Part shown: one piece after another, positions 50,226 through 57,771 of the stretch | Position numbering within the stretch: the first letter of the stretch is position 1 | How the letters are laid out: every line of letters begins with the position of its first letter | From: an uncultured Pelagibacteraceae bacterium | GTDB lineage: Bacteria; Pseudomonadota; Alphaproteobacteria; Pelagibacterales; AG-422-B15 | DNA length: 64,000 bases | Direction of reading: 5' to 3' | Assembly: GCA_902547315.1 (NCBI GenBank) | Contig: CACCND010000001.1 | Location: 1 to 64,000, forward strand | Translations under genes and position numbers: made by a program | Notes under the pieces: model-generated | Databases searched by the model: none | What the model was told of the DNA's origin: nothing | Seen by the model: only the letters and a program-made list of their open reading frames with translations

Positions 50226-50592
50226 TGAATAGGATCCTTAGACTAGATAAAAATTCGATTATAATAGGGAAAAAGAGACTTGAACTAAAAGTTTTTTTTA
50301 GAGTTTGATCATATTTATTTCTTAGAAAATAATTGATTAATCTAAAAAATAAATTTCCAATTAAAGCCATTAAAATAATACCGATTATCCCTCCAATAAT
50401 TGAACCTAATCTAACAGACATTAACATTGGTCCTGAGAGTATGATTTGAACTATCAGGCTTATAACAAATAAAATAATTATAGCCTTTGCGGATGTAAGT
50501 GTTTCAAATGTTTTAAATTTTTGACTTAATAAAATTCCTGTAGTTGAAATCAAACCAAAAACAAAAATAGATAAAATTAATAAAAATAGCAT
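50218..50592 (-). CDS. Four-helix membrane protein of unknown function
   Basis: The 124-residue protein has about four hydrophobic helices (about residues 1-22, 36-56, 65-90 and 105-120). Its third helix is rich in glycine (LGSIIGGIIGIILMALIG). No family is recognised. It is the first gene of segment A on this strand, overlapped by the 72-residue gene. The segment would express both small proteins ahead of the protease if they share a transcript. Confidence 0.6.
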   Translation of the reverse strand: MLFLLILSIFVFGLISTTGILLSQKFKTFETLTSAKAIIILFVISLIVQIILSGPMLMSVRLGSIIGGIIGIILMALIGNLFFRLINYFLRNKYDQTLKKTFSSSLFFPIIIEFLSSLRILFNA

Positions 50593-50645
50593 AAAGATAT
50601 TCGTCTATTTCAATATAATTTGAGAGTAATTTTGTTCATATGACG

Positions 50646-50664
50646 TGTCAATATATTGTCAATG
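50646..50664 (+). repeat. Two TGTCAAT repeats, right end of segment A
   Basis: TGTCAAT occurs at 50646-50652 and 50657-50663 with 11 bp start-to-start spacing. The unit matches 18 of 19 bases of 47908-47926 in the same orientation. The distance to direct repeat 2 (66 bp) mirrors the distance of the left set from direct repeat 1 (66 bp). The rest of the 335 bp gap 50593-50927 holds direct repeat 2 and no gene I can support. Confidence 0.65.
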
Positions 50665-50729
50665 GGAATGCTATATCTTATTAAATATTAGCTGTAAGTG
50701 ATTGAAATGACTCTATTTGTGTTGTGAAC

Positions 50730-50828
50730 CCTCACTGGTACCTAAAACCAGCGTGTCTACCAATTCCACCATATCCGCGATTAATAGAAAATGCAAAATA
50801 GACTATTTTTTAGATGATTACAGTAAAA
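50730..50828 (-). repeat. Direct repeat 2: tRNA-Leu 5' part plus upstream flank
   Basis: Bases 50730-50808 are identical to 47763-47841. Bases 50753-50828 are identical over 76 positions to 60451-60526, including 20 bp (50809-50828) that direct repeat 1 lacks. The copy holds tRNA-Leu nt 1-49 only and has no 3' half, so it cannot make a tRNA. It is the junction between segments A and B. Confidence 0.9.
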
Positions 50829-50927
50829 ATTTGAAGTGGCTAAGAACTTAGTTTATCTCATTTTTTAATCTAATTGTTCTAAGAGTGACCTCAAATTTAT
50901 CAGATGATACGCCTAATCTCTTGTTCA

Positions 50928-51884
50928 TTATTCTTCAATAAAATGTTCAATCTCTGTTTCATATTTTTCTTTTGAATTTATATAGCTAATAAAAAACTCA
51001 TTTAGAAAATCAAATGGTATTGTAAATTTTTCATGCATTCTCTCATATTCAGTTTCATTATGTCGCTTTAATTCAAACGATACTCCTCTGTATTTAAAGT
51101 GCCTTTTTGAATTTGGCATTAACTTCCAAACTGTTTCTTTTGGTTTTATATTTTTGATATGAACCTCTTCATTATTATTAATTTCATTTAAAGCATTAAT
51201 GACTTCGTATTCTCTAATATCAAACTCACTTTGCGACTTGGTGTCAACAATATAAAACTCAACACGAAAGACATCATTTTGATCTAGTGCTTGACATTTT
51301 TCACTTAACCTTTCTCCTGCTGGGATGAAGTTTTTTGAATTTGGTTCATATATGTCGCTGTTTGAAGTAATTATTCTAAAATTTGCATATCGGAAATCAA
51401 ATAGTACATGGTTATAAAAAAATTTTTCTTTGAAGGTTGGAATAGACTTAAATTCATCAGCGAAATGATCAGAGTGATATCTAAAGCGCCATAAGTTATT
51501 TTTATATTCATAACTTGGAGATCTAAATCTATTTTTCCATTTTACGTCAGTATTAATAGCCTTATTTAAAATTTCTATAATCTTGTCATATGAATAATCA
51601 GACCACTCTTTATTTAATGAAGAAAAATAACTAGTCTTTGCCTGTACCATCTCTCTATTAAGATAAGTTTCTATAGACCTTATATTTTTTGAATAAAAGA
51701 TATGGAATTTTGGATCAATTGGGTTGTGCGTTCTATAGCTAGCTATTCTATCATGAAAATTCTTAGTAATACCAAATTTTTTGTATTCATCAATTACAGC
51801 TAAATACAGTATTGGACTTTCAAATTGATAAAAGTTTTCACTCCAATCTTGTAGAGCGAAATATTTATCATCTAAAAATGACAT
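50928..51884 (-). CDS. GIY-YIG-like (T5orf172-type) protein
   Basis: The N-terminal part of this 318-residue protein (about residues 25-80) resembles a GIY-YIG nuclease domain. A strand ILYLAV is followed by KKFGITKNFHDRIASYR, with the family's G-x-T-x-N and catalytic-type Arg, and later an acidic IETYLNREM. The first motif is degenerate (YLAVID in place of GIY), so activity is uncertain. Residues about 100-318 are charged and unrecognised. It is the last gene of segment B, next to direct repeat 2. It may be a cryptic nuclease or a DNA-binding protein. Confidence 0.6.
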   Translation of the reverse strand: MSFLDDKYFALQDWSENFYQFESPILYLAVIDEYKKFGITKNFHDRIASYRTHNPIDPKFHIFYSKNIRSIETYLNREMVQAKTSYFSSLNKEWSDYSYDKIIEILNKAINTDVKWKNRFRSPSYEYKNNLWRFRYHSDHFADEFKSIPTFKEKFFYNHVLFDFRYANFRIITSNSDIYEPNSKNFIPAGERLSEKCQALDQNDVFRVEFYIVDTKSQSEFDIREYEVINALNEINNNEEVHIKNIKPKETVWKLMPNSKRHFKYRGVSFELKRHNETEYERMHEKFTIPFDFLNEFFISYINSKEKYETEIEHFIEE

Positions 51885-51949
51885 GTTAAATCTTTACACA
51901 CAAAACCAAATAACAAAATTAATAATTACAAGCAAAGTATCCGTATTTA

Positions 51950-52663
51950 TCATAACTCTACTTGATTGTGATTTTTAAAGCGACATTTTTGGTATTCTTG
52001 ACTTAAAATATTAGCTAAATCAGTCATGTCCCACACCTCATCTGTGTCTGACAGTATGGACGTTGTATCAATATTATATTCTGGGTCTTTATGTTTTTTT
52101 AAAATGATTTTTTGAGCAAATGAACCTGACCCTTGAAGGATATCTAGCCAACGCTCTGTATCATATATATAGCCATCGTCTAATAAGTAAAAAGTACGTT
52201 CGCCTCTTTGCTCAGAATACGCAACAAAGAATTCTTCTTCATAATTTTTATATTCATCGCCATTGTATGACTTCTCTATAATTTCAGCAGTAAATTTAAA
52301 TCCATTATCCACTCTATTTTCAGCATAACTAGTCATATATAAATTTACATCTAGTTCATTGCAGTTTTCTTTATTCATCGATATGGCGAGCATATTTTCT
52401 GAGACGATGCCAAAAGCATCAATATTTATCCATTCTTCATCACTTTCATGGTCAACGCTCCAATAAGTAGTACTTGCTTTAGCTAGGAACGAATAACTTA
52501 AAACAGATATAAAGGTCACGATTACAATAAGAAAACTAAAAATTAAACTGGGTTTTTTTATTTTAGCGGGTTTAAGATGCTTATTATTTTTTGATGGATT
52601 GATAAAGAGTGTTGCCTCGTGAATGTATGATCGGGGGCTAATAACTTGGAACTTTTTATTCAT
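51950..52663 (-). CDS. Membrane-anchored protein of unknown function
   Basis: This 237-residue protein has a cytoplasmic N-terminal tail of about 40 basic residues, one transmembrane helix (about residues 41-64) and an acidic exterior domain of about 170 residues. The domain is rich in Tyr, Trp and Glu and begins near YWSVDHESDEEW. No family is recognised. It stands alone, with a 112 bp gap to the YgjP-like gene and 65 bp to the GIY-YIG-like gene. Its AT-rich codon use resembles the host more than the restriction genes. Confidence 0.6.
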   Translation of the reverse strand: MNKKFQVISPRSYIHEATLFINPSKNNKHLKPAKIKKPSLIFSFLIVIVTFISVLSYSFLAKASTTYWSVDHESDEEWINIDAFGIVSENMLAISMNKENCNELDVNLYMTSYAENRVDNGFKFTAEIIEKSYNGDEYKNYEEEFFVAYSEQRGERTFYLLDDGYIYDTERWLDILQGSGSFAQKIILKKHKDPEYNIDTTSILSDTDEVWDMTDLANILSQEYQKCRFKNHNQVEL

Positions 52664-52775
52664 TAATTTTCCTTTCTGAGATTTGATTCTCTCACTTTAG
52701 AAAAATTATTTGTCCTAAAATTGCCTAGAGTGTGTCCTCATGGTGTCAATGTACGTCCTATAACTTATTAAAAAA

Positions 52776-53498
52776 TCAGGAATGACGTGTCCATGTAGCA
52801 TAGGAAAGCGGTGATTCATTGAGCTTTTGCCTTATGCTTTTCCACTTTGGCAAAAAACCATCAAGTAGCTTATAAAACTTTTTGTTATGTCTAGTCTCAA
52901 TAAAGTGAATTAGCTCGTGTACAATAACAAACTCTAACGCATCTCTATCTTTGTGCACTAACTCGGTGTTAAGCCTAATAGATTTAGATGATGGAGAACA
53001 ACTTCCCCATTTAGTTTTCATTCGTTGAATATAGATCTTCTGGACACTTAGATTAAACTGACACTCCCACTGTGCTATAATCTTAATTGCTTTATGCCGC
53101 AACTGTTCTCGATACCAACGTTCTAATATTTGTTTCTTTACCTGGGTGCTTGCATTGTCACATACCCGCAGGATTAAATGCTTCCCTTTTAGTTCAACAT
53201 GATTGCCTCCACCAGAATTTTTAATTTTTAGAAGATACCGCCTACCCCAAACATTGATGCTTTCCCTATTTATCAACTCTCGTTGCGACTCGCGTGCTTG
53301 ATTAGCCAGCCGATGATGATGACGCTTTATCCATTCAAGTTTTGTCAGAGCAAATGCTTTAACAGTTTGTATGTCGATATCTAAGGGTGCAGAGACTCTC
53401 ACCATGCCTGCTGGCGGGTGAACAGTTAGGTGTATATTTTTAATATCTTTTTTAGTGACCTCAACATCAAAGCCACCAATTGAATGACGCTCAGCCAT
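52776..53498 (-). CDS. YgjP-like zinc metalloprotease (M48/DUF45)
   Basis: The 240-residue protein is of the YgjP/DUF45 family. The zinc site is the HELIH motif (H194, E195, H198) with a third ligand likely at H204 (ETRHNKKF). The preceding TKWGSCSPSSKSIRLN (about 162-177) is a strong family signature. The start shares one base with the hsdR stop, so it is translated with the restriction operon. YgjP-like genes are known as frequent partners of type I systems; whether they tune or protect the complex is not settled. Confidence 0.9.
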   Translation of the reverse strand: MAERHSIGGFDVEVTKKDIKNIHLTVHPPAGMVRVSAPLDIDIQTVKAFALTKLEWIKRHHHRLANQARESQRELINRESINVWGRRYLLKIKNSGGGNHVELKGKHLILRVCDNASTQVKKQILERWYREQLRHKAIKIIAQWECQFNLSVQKIYIQRMKTKWGSCSPSSKSIRLNTELVHKDRDALEFVIVHELIHFIETRHNKKFYKLLDGFLPKWKSIRQKLNESPLSYATWTRHS

Positions 53499-56400
53499 TA
53501 ATATCCTACCTGCTGTTTAATAATAGCAAACAATCTTTCAACTTCAGTCTTATTTTCTACAATTGCATAAATGGCTTGCTTTACACGTTGTTCTTTAGGT
53601 CCATTCCCACGCCAACCATCTGGAATATTTTCAAGTAGATGTTCATGAAGGGCAATCACCTTCTCTTCATTCTCACCCATATTATTATAAAGAGCACGAA
53701 GCTCAGGTGTGTTGATTGATGCAGGCATTTCTTCACCTCTGCCGTCTTGTACCTGTTTGGCTAACTCAGCAATCTGTGCAAGATAAGCCTCATAGTCTAA
53801 CGCTTGCGACTTTCTTTGTTGGATGATTTGGTCAAGCAAGTTAGACATCTTATCAAAAAAGGCAGGGTCATTTAACTGACTCTTTAAAAGCACGCTACGT
53901 ACATTATTTTCGATTATTTCTGATATGCCTTCTTTTGATTTCACCGACTTCGCTAAGCGTTCGTTGATTGCAGCAGCAGCGCCACTTTTCACAATCAGTT
54001 CAACTAGTGACATATTGTCAAAGTCAGAGATAGGTCTTGGTTCATCAGCTTCAATATATGTGTCTATCAAACGCCTCATATCAGCTTCATAGGCTTTAAG
54101 ATCAAGATATTCACCGCTTGCATTTTTCACAATATCCGAAGCATCTTTGAAATGTTCAATGCGAGACTTGATATGCCGCCTCTGATGATCATTATAGCCT
54201 GCCGCTTCCATATCATTGGCAATATTCGCATAAGCACGAACAAGGGCGGCAGTTAGCTGATACAATGCTTGACGCTTTTGCGCTGTGGCGTCCAAATCGT
54301 CCGCGACTTCTGAATTGCCACAGAAATATCGAATATAGTTTAGTGTTTCTTTAGGTGGCTCAACAGGCTCACACAGCTCTTCAATAGCTTCTATTGCAAT
54401 ATCTAATCGGTTGCGACAAAGCTCTAACCTGTCATTAACTGTAATCTCTGGGCGAGGTTGCCCATCCTCATGGTCAAGCTCTTCAGTATAAACCGCCATC
54501 GCGTTCTCAACCTTTCTAAACAGGTCTTTATAATCAACAATATAACCGTAATCTTTATCTTCACCATCTAACCTGTTGGTTCGGCAGATAGCCTGAAACA
54601 ACCCATGATCCTGCATCTTCTTATCGATATAAAGATATGTACAGCTTGGCGCATCAAAGCCTGTCAGCAATTTATCGACTACAATCAAAAGCTTCATGTT
54701 CCAGGGCTCTTTAATAAAAAGTCGCTTTGCTTCATCCTCATAAGTTTCTGTCTTGGTCTTGCCCGGCTTGGTATATACATCTTTGAGCATTTCTTCATAG
54801 ATACGAAAAATAGTTTCCTTGTCTGACTCAGATGTTGCTCCTGTATCTTCAAGCGAGATGTCACTGCCATGAGGATTATAAGATGTTATAACTGCACATC
54901 TACTATTCAACTCTGTCTGATTGAAAAGCTGGTAATAGCTACAAGCCTCATAAATTGAACCTGCAACAAGAATTGCATTTCCTCTATTTGTGGAAAGACG
55001 TGGCTTTGTATTAAAGTCAAAGATGATATCATTAATCACCCTACCTATTCGTGACTTTGAGCTTAGCACGGTTTGCATAGTGCCCCATTGTTTTTTAAGA
55101 GCTGCCTTTTGCCAATCATTCAGGCCTCTAGTCTTTGCCTCAAACCACGCATCAATCTTATCCTGGGAGCCAAGTGTTTGGTCTACATCACGCGCTTCAT
55201 AAGACAGGTCAAGCACCACCCCGTCATCGACAGCCTCAGCAAAGAGATAACGATGAATATAACCCCCAAAGACTTGCTTCGTTGTTTCCTTGTCAGCCTT
55301 CAACAGCGGTGTACCTGTGAAGCCAATGAAGGTCGCTTCAGGCAATTGAGCTTTCATCAGACGGTGTAACTTACCTGATTGAGTGCGGTGACACTCATCA
55401 ACAAGAACAAAGATATCACCATATACAGAAACATTATATTCTCTCAACTGTTTGATATAGGACTCAAAGTCTTCAACACCATGCTTGCCAAATTTATGAA
55501 CAAGAGAGCTCATCAAGCGTGGGCTTGTCTGACTCAGTTTAGATAAGAGATCACGGCCACTTATTGCACGTTCGATCTGCTCACCAGCAGCCGCGAAGAT
55601 ACCTTCAATTTGTTTATCGAGTTCATCTCGATCTGTTATAATAGCTACACGCGCATCAGGAATATTTTCCAAAATCCATTTTGCCAGTAGCACCATAACG
55701 ATGGATTTGCCACTGCCTTGGGCATGCCAGATAATACCACTCTCATGTCGTCTTATGTATGCCTGTGCTGCCTTCATGCCAAAATATTGATGTACTCTTG
55801 GCAGCTTTTTTACACCACCATCAAACAACACAAAGTCATATAGAAGTTCAAGCAAACGTGATTTCTCAAACATCTTACAGAGATATTTATCCAGTTTATA
55901 GCCTTCATCCAGCTCCTCATCTTCTTTCCAATTCAGGAAGAAAGGCTCAGGCGTACCAATTGTGCCATAGCGCAAACCCTCTGCGTCACTGCCAGCCATC
56001 ACTAACTGAACCGTTGGATAAAACCATTCATTAAAACGGGGTTGTTGATTAGAAATGCTCTGACGGATACCTTCAGTGATTGCAATTTTACTGCGCTTTA
56101 ACTCTAGAACTCCGATTGCAATACCGTTGATATAGAAAACAACATCGGGTCTGCGTTCCAAATTACCGCGAAGTGTAACTTCTTCTGCAAGTGCAAACTG
56201 ATTTAACTCTGAGTTTTGCCAGTCAATCAGGTGAATGGTTTCAGTTGGCCTGCCAGCATCAACTTTTACCTGCACACCATAGCGGAGTAAATTATAGGTT
56301 TCCTGATTGCGTTGATAAAGGGATTTGCTACTGTCCGTTGCTGCTCGTTTTAACAGATCTATCGCTCTGGAGATTTGAACTTGGCTATAGCCACGTGCGG

Positions 56401-56548
56401 TTAGGTTTTGAGAGAGCAAGCCCTCTTCAATATTGCTGTTATTATCACGGTCACGCCAATCCCCAAGATAGTCATAGCCCATCTGACCGCTAAATAACTT
56501 AATCAGCCTTTTTTGAGTCACGATTTCTGGTTGTGATAGGCGGCTCAT
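53498..56548 (-). CDS. hsdR: Type I restriction enzyme subunit R
   Basis: HsdR gives the type I complex its ATP-driven translocation and cleavage. The 1016-residue protein has the PD-(D/E)xK nuclease motif (D135, E149, K151 in LELKRS). The helicase follows with Walker A GSGKS (278-282), the DECH box near D384, GFTGTPL near residue 414 and a late helicase motif with FQAICRTNRLDG. The C-terminal domain that contacts HsdM follows. It overlaps hsdS by 4 bp and is intact. Confidence 0.96.
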   Translation of the reverse strand: MSRLSQPEIVTQKRLIKLFSGQMGYDYLGDWRDRDNNSNIEEGLLSQNLTARGYSQVQISRAIDLLKRAATDSSKSLYQRNQETYNLLRYGVQVKVDAGRPTETIHLIDWQNSELNQFALAEEVTLRGNLERRPDVVFYINGIAIGVLELKRSKIAITEGIRQSISNQQPRFNEWFYPTVQLVMAGSDAEGLRYGTIGTPEPFFLNWKEDEELDEGYKLDKYLCKMFEKSRLLELLYDFVLFDGGVKKLPRVHQYFGMKAAQAYIRRHESGIIWHAQGSGKSIVMVLLAKWILENIPDARVAIITDRDELDKQIEGIFAAAGEQIERAISGRDLLSKLSQTSPRLMSSLVHKFGKHGVEDFESYIKQLREYNVSVYGDIFVLVDECHRTQSGKLHRLMKAQLPEATFIGFTGTPLLKADKETTKQVFGGYIHRYLFAEAVDDGVVLDLSYEARDVDQTLGSQDKIDAWFEAKTRGLNDWQKAALKKQWGTMQTVLSSKSRIGRVINDIIFDFNTKPRLSTNRGNAILVAGSIYEACSYYQLFNQTELNSRCAVITSYNPHGSDISLEDTGATSESDKETIFRIYEEMLKDVYTKPGKTKTETYEDEAKRLFIKEPWNMKLLIVVDKLLTGFDAPSCTYLYIDKKMQDHGLFQAICRTNRLDGEDKDYGYIVDYKDLFRKVENAMAVYTEELDHEDGQPRPEITVNDRLELCRNRLDIAIEAIEELCEPVEPPKETLNYIRYFCGNSEVADDLDATAQKRQALYQLTAALVRAYANIANDMEAAGYNDHQRRHIKSRIEHFKDASDIVKNASGEYLDLKAYEADMRRLIDTYIEADEPRPISDFDNMSLVELIVKSGAAAAINERLAKSVKSKEGISEIIENNVRSVLLKSQLNDPAFFDKMSNLLDQIIQQRKSQALDYEAYLAQIAELAKQVQDGRGEEMPASINTPELRALYNNMGENEEKVIALHEHLLENIPDGWRGNGPKEQRVKQAIYAIVENKTEVERLFAIIKQQVGY

Positions 56549-57771
56549 ATCAGGCGAGTCCTCCCTGTCAGTAACTCTTGCATCATGCCCGCTTTAACTT
56601 TTTTTGCTTTATATAATTCTTTGTTCAGTGCTGTGATCTCATTTCTAAAATTAGTAATTGTCTCTACAATTTGTCTCTGTTTTCTTATTTCAGCAGGAAT
56701 TTTAAACACAAATTTAGCCATATCTTGAGCATAGATGTGATAGACCGTAGTACCTGACACCAAGGATAAAATCTGATTTTCCAAATACCGTATTACTTCA
56801 CTTAAAAAACCACCATAAAGGCGTTGTGGATGCGGTTGTATTATCAAGATGTCACCACCAATAACAACGTTTGGCTTTGATAAGTAACTTGCTTTAGCTA
56901 AACCTGATGGAGTTACATCAGAAGTTGGCATTAGCACTTCTCCACCTTTTGATAATACTATGTCTTGATCAAGATTAGTATGACTAAAGACCTCTGTTAT
57001 TTGTGCATCATACTTGGTAAAAAGTTCACCATAATGAACACAAGGTAATTTACCGCTTTCGGACAATTGGGATTTTGCAAGATGCTTGCCCTTACCAAAA
57101 GTTACGATATCTCCCAACACAACCCTTTCTGAATTATCGCCTCTCACTTCGAGAAGATTTTTTTTCACTGAACTTAAGATACACTCTTTCTTCTCAATCA
57201 GTTTTTTAAGAGATGCAATCAGCGCATCAGCATCACTCAGTGCCTCAACGATCGCCTGCTGTTCTTTGGGGTCTGAAGGTGCCTGAAAAGTAAACTTTGT
57301 AATATCCTTCTGATACAGGTGATTAATTGTAGAACCGGCACTAAGCTCCTTCAAAAATTTTTTAAAAATATTAGAACTAAAAACATGAAACAGAAAGTCA
57401 GGGATTATATGTGACGTCATTGGCCTAACAACAAACACACCACTATTAAGTGTAGCAGGCATCGGTATATTTTTGACAATAGCAACTTTTCCTATTGTTC
57501 CATCCTTAGTTATCAGCACATCCCCTTTAGCGAGTTGAATATTCTTATCTTGTTCGTAACGGTCTTTTTTGATGTGCCAGCAGTTACTCCAATCAATAAT
57601 TCCGTTTTTAAAGTCTGTTCCAGTCACTAAAAGATATTGACCTGTTGCCAAATATTCCTTTGTTGTTAGGCCTTGCCAGCCTATCCTTGCTTTAATGTTA
57701 AAGCCGGTTGATAAATTAAGTTTAACCCAATCACTTTGCAGTGTGTTCTTACCAGACAAAGCTATCATCAT
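56545..57771 (-). CDS. hsdS: Type I restriction-modification specificity subunit S
   Basis: HsdS chooses the DNA target. The 408-residue protein has two target-recognition domains (about residues 15-150 and 215-365), each followed by a conserved helical spacer (ALIASLKKLIEKKE and NEITALNKELYKAKK). Its halves show the usual pseudo-repeat GDVLITKDGTIGK and GGEVLMPTSDVTPSG, also AGSTINHLYQKDI and SGTTVYHIYAQDM. It overlaps hsdM and hsdR by 4 bp each. The two domains are full length, so the target should be a split sequence that cannot be read from here. Confidence 0.95.
   Translation of the reverse strand: MMIALSGKNTLQSDWVKLNLSTGFNIKARIGWQGLTTKEYLATGQYLLVTGTDFKNGIIDWSNCWHIKKDRYEQDKNIQLAKGDVLITKDGTIGKVAIVKNIPMPATLNSGVFVVRPMTSHIIPDFLFHVFSSNIFKKFLKELSAGSTINHLYQKDITKFTFQAPSDPKEQQAIVEALSDADALIASLKKLIEKKECILSSVKKNLLEVRGDNSERVVLGDIVTFGKGKHLAKSQLSESGKLPCVHYGELFTKYDAQITEVFSHTNLDQDIVLSKGGEVLMPTSDVTPSGLAKASYLSKPNVVIGGDILIIQPHPQRLYGGFLSEVIRYLENQILSLVSGTTVYHIYAQDMAKFVFKIPAEIRKQRQIVETITNFRNEITALNKELYKAKKVKAGMMQELLTGRTRLI

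Larger units (their letters stand above)
47842..50729. mobile_element. Integrated segment A (protease islet) between direct repeats 1 and 2
   Basis: This 2.9 kb segment is bounded by 79-bp identical direct repeats of the tRNA-Leu 5' region. It carries one protease lipoprotein gene and two small membrane-protein genes, all on the minus strand. Paired TGTCAAT repeats lie about 66 bp inside each end. No integrase, excisionase or transposase is recognisable, so it is either non-autonomous or the remains of a larger element. It probably arrived after segment B, because it separates the intact tRNA from B. Confidence 0.75.

Noticed and set aside
50730-50828. A second tRNA-Leu gene or split tRNA at direct repeat 2
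   Set aside because: Only nt 1-49 are present, with no T-arm or 3' acceptor strand nearby, so it is a repeat left by integration.
54605-56493. Open frames on the plus strand opposite hsdR
   Set aside because: They overlap a well-supported gene completely and show no family features; they arise from its codon pattern.
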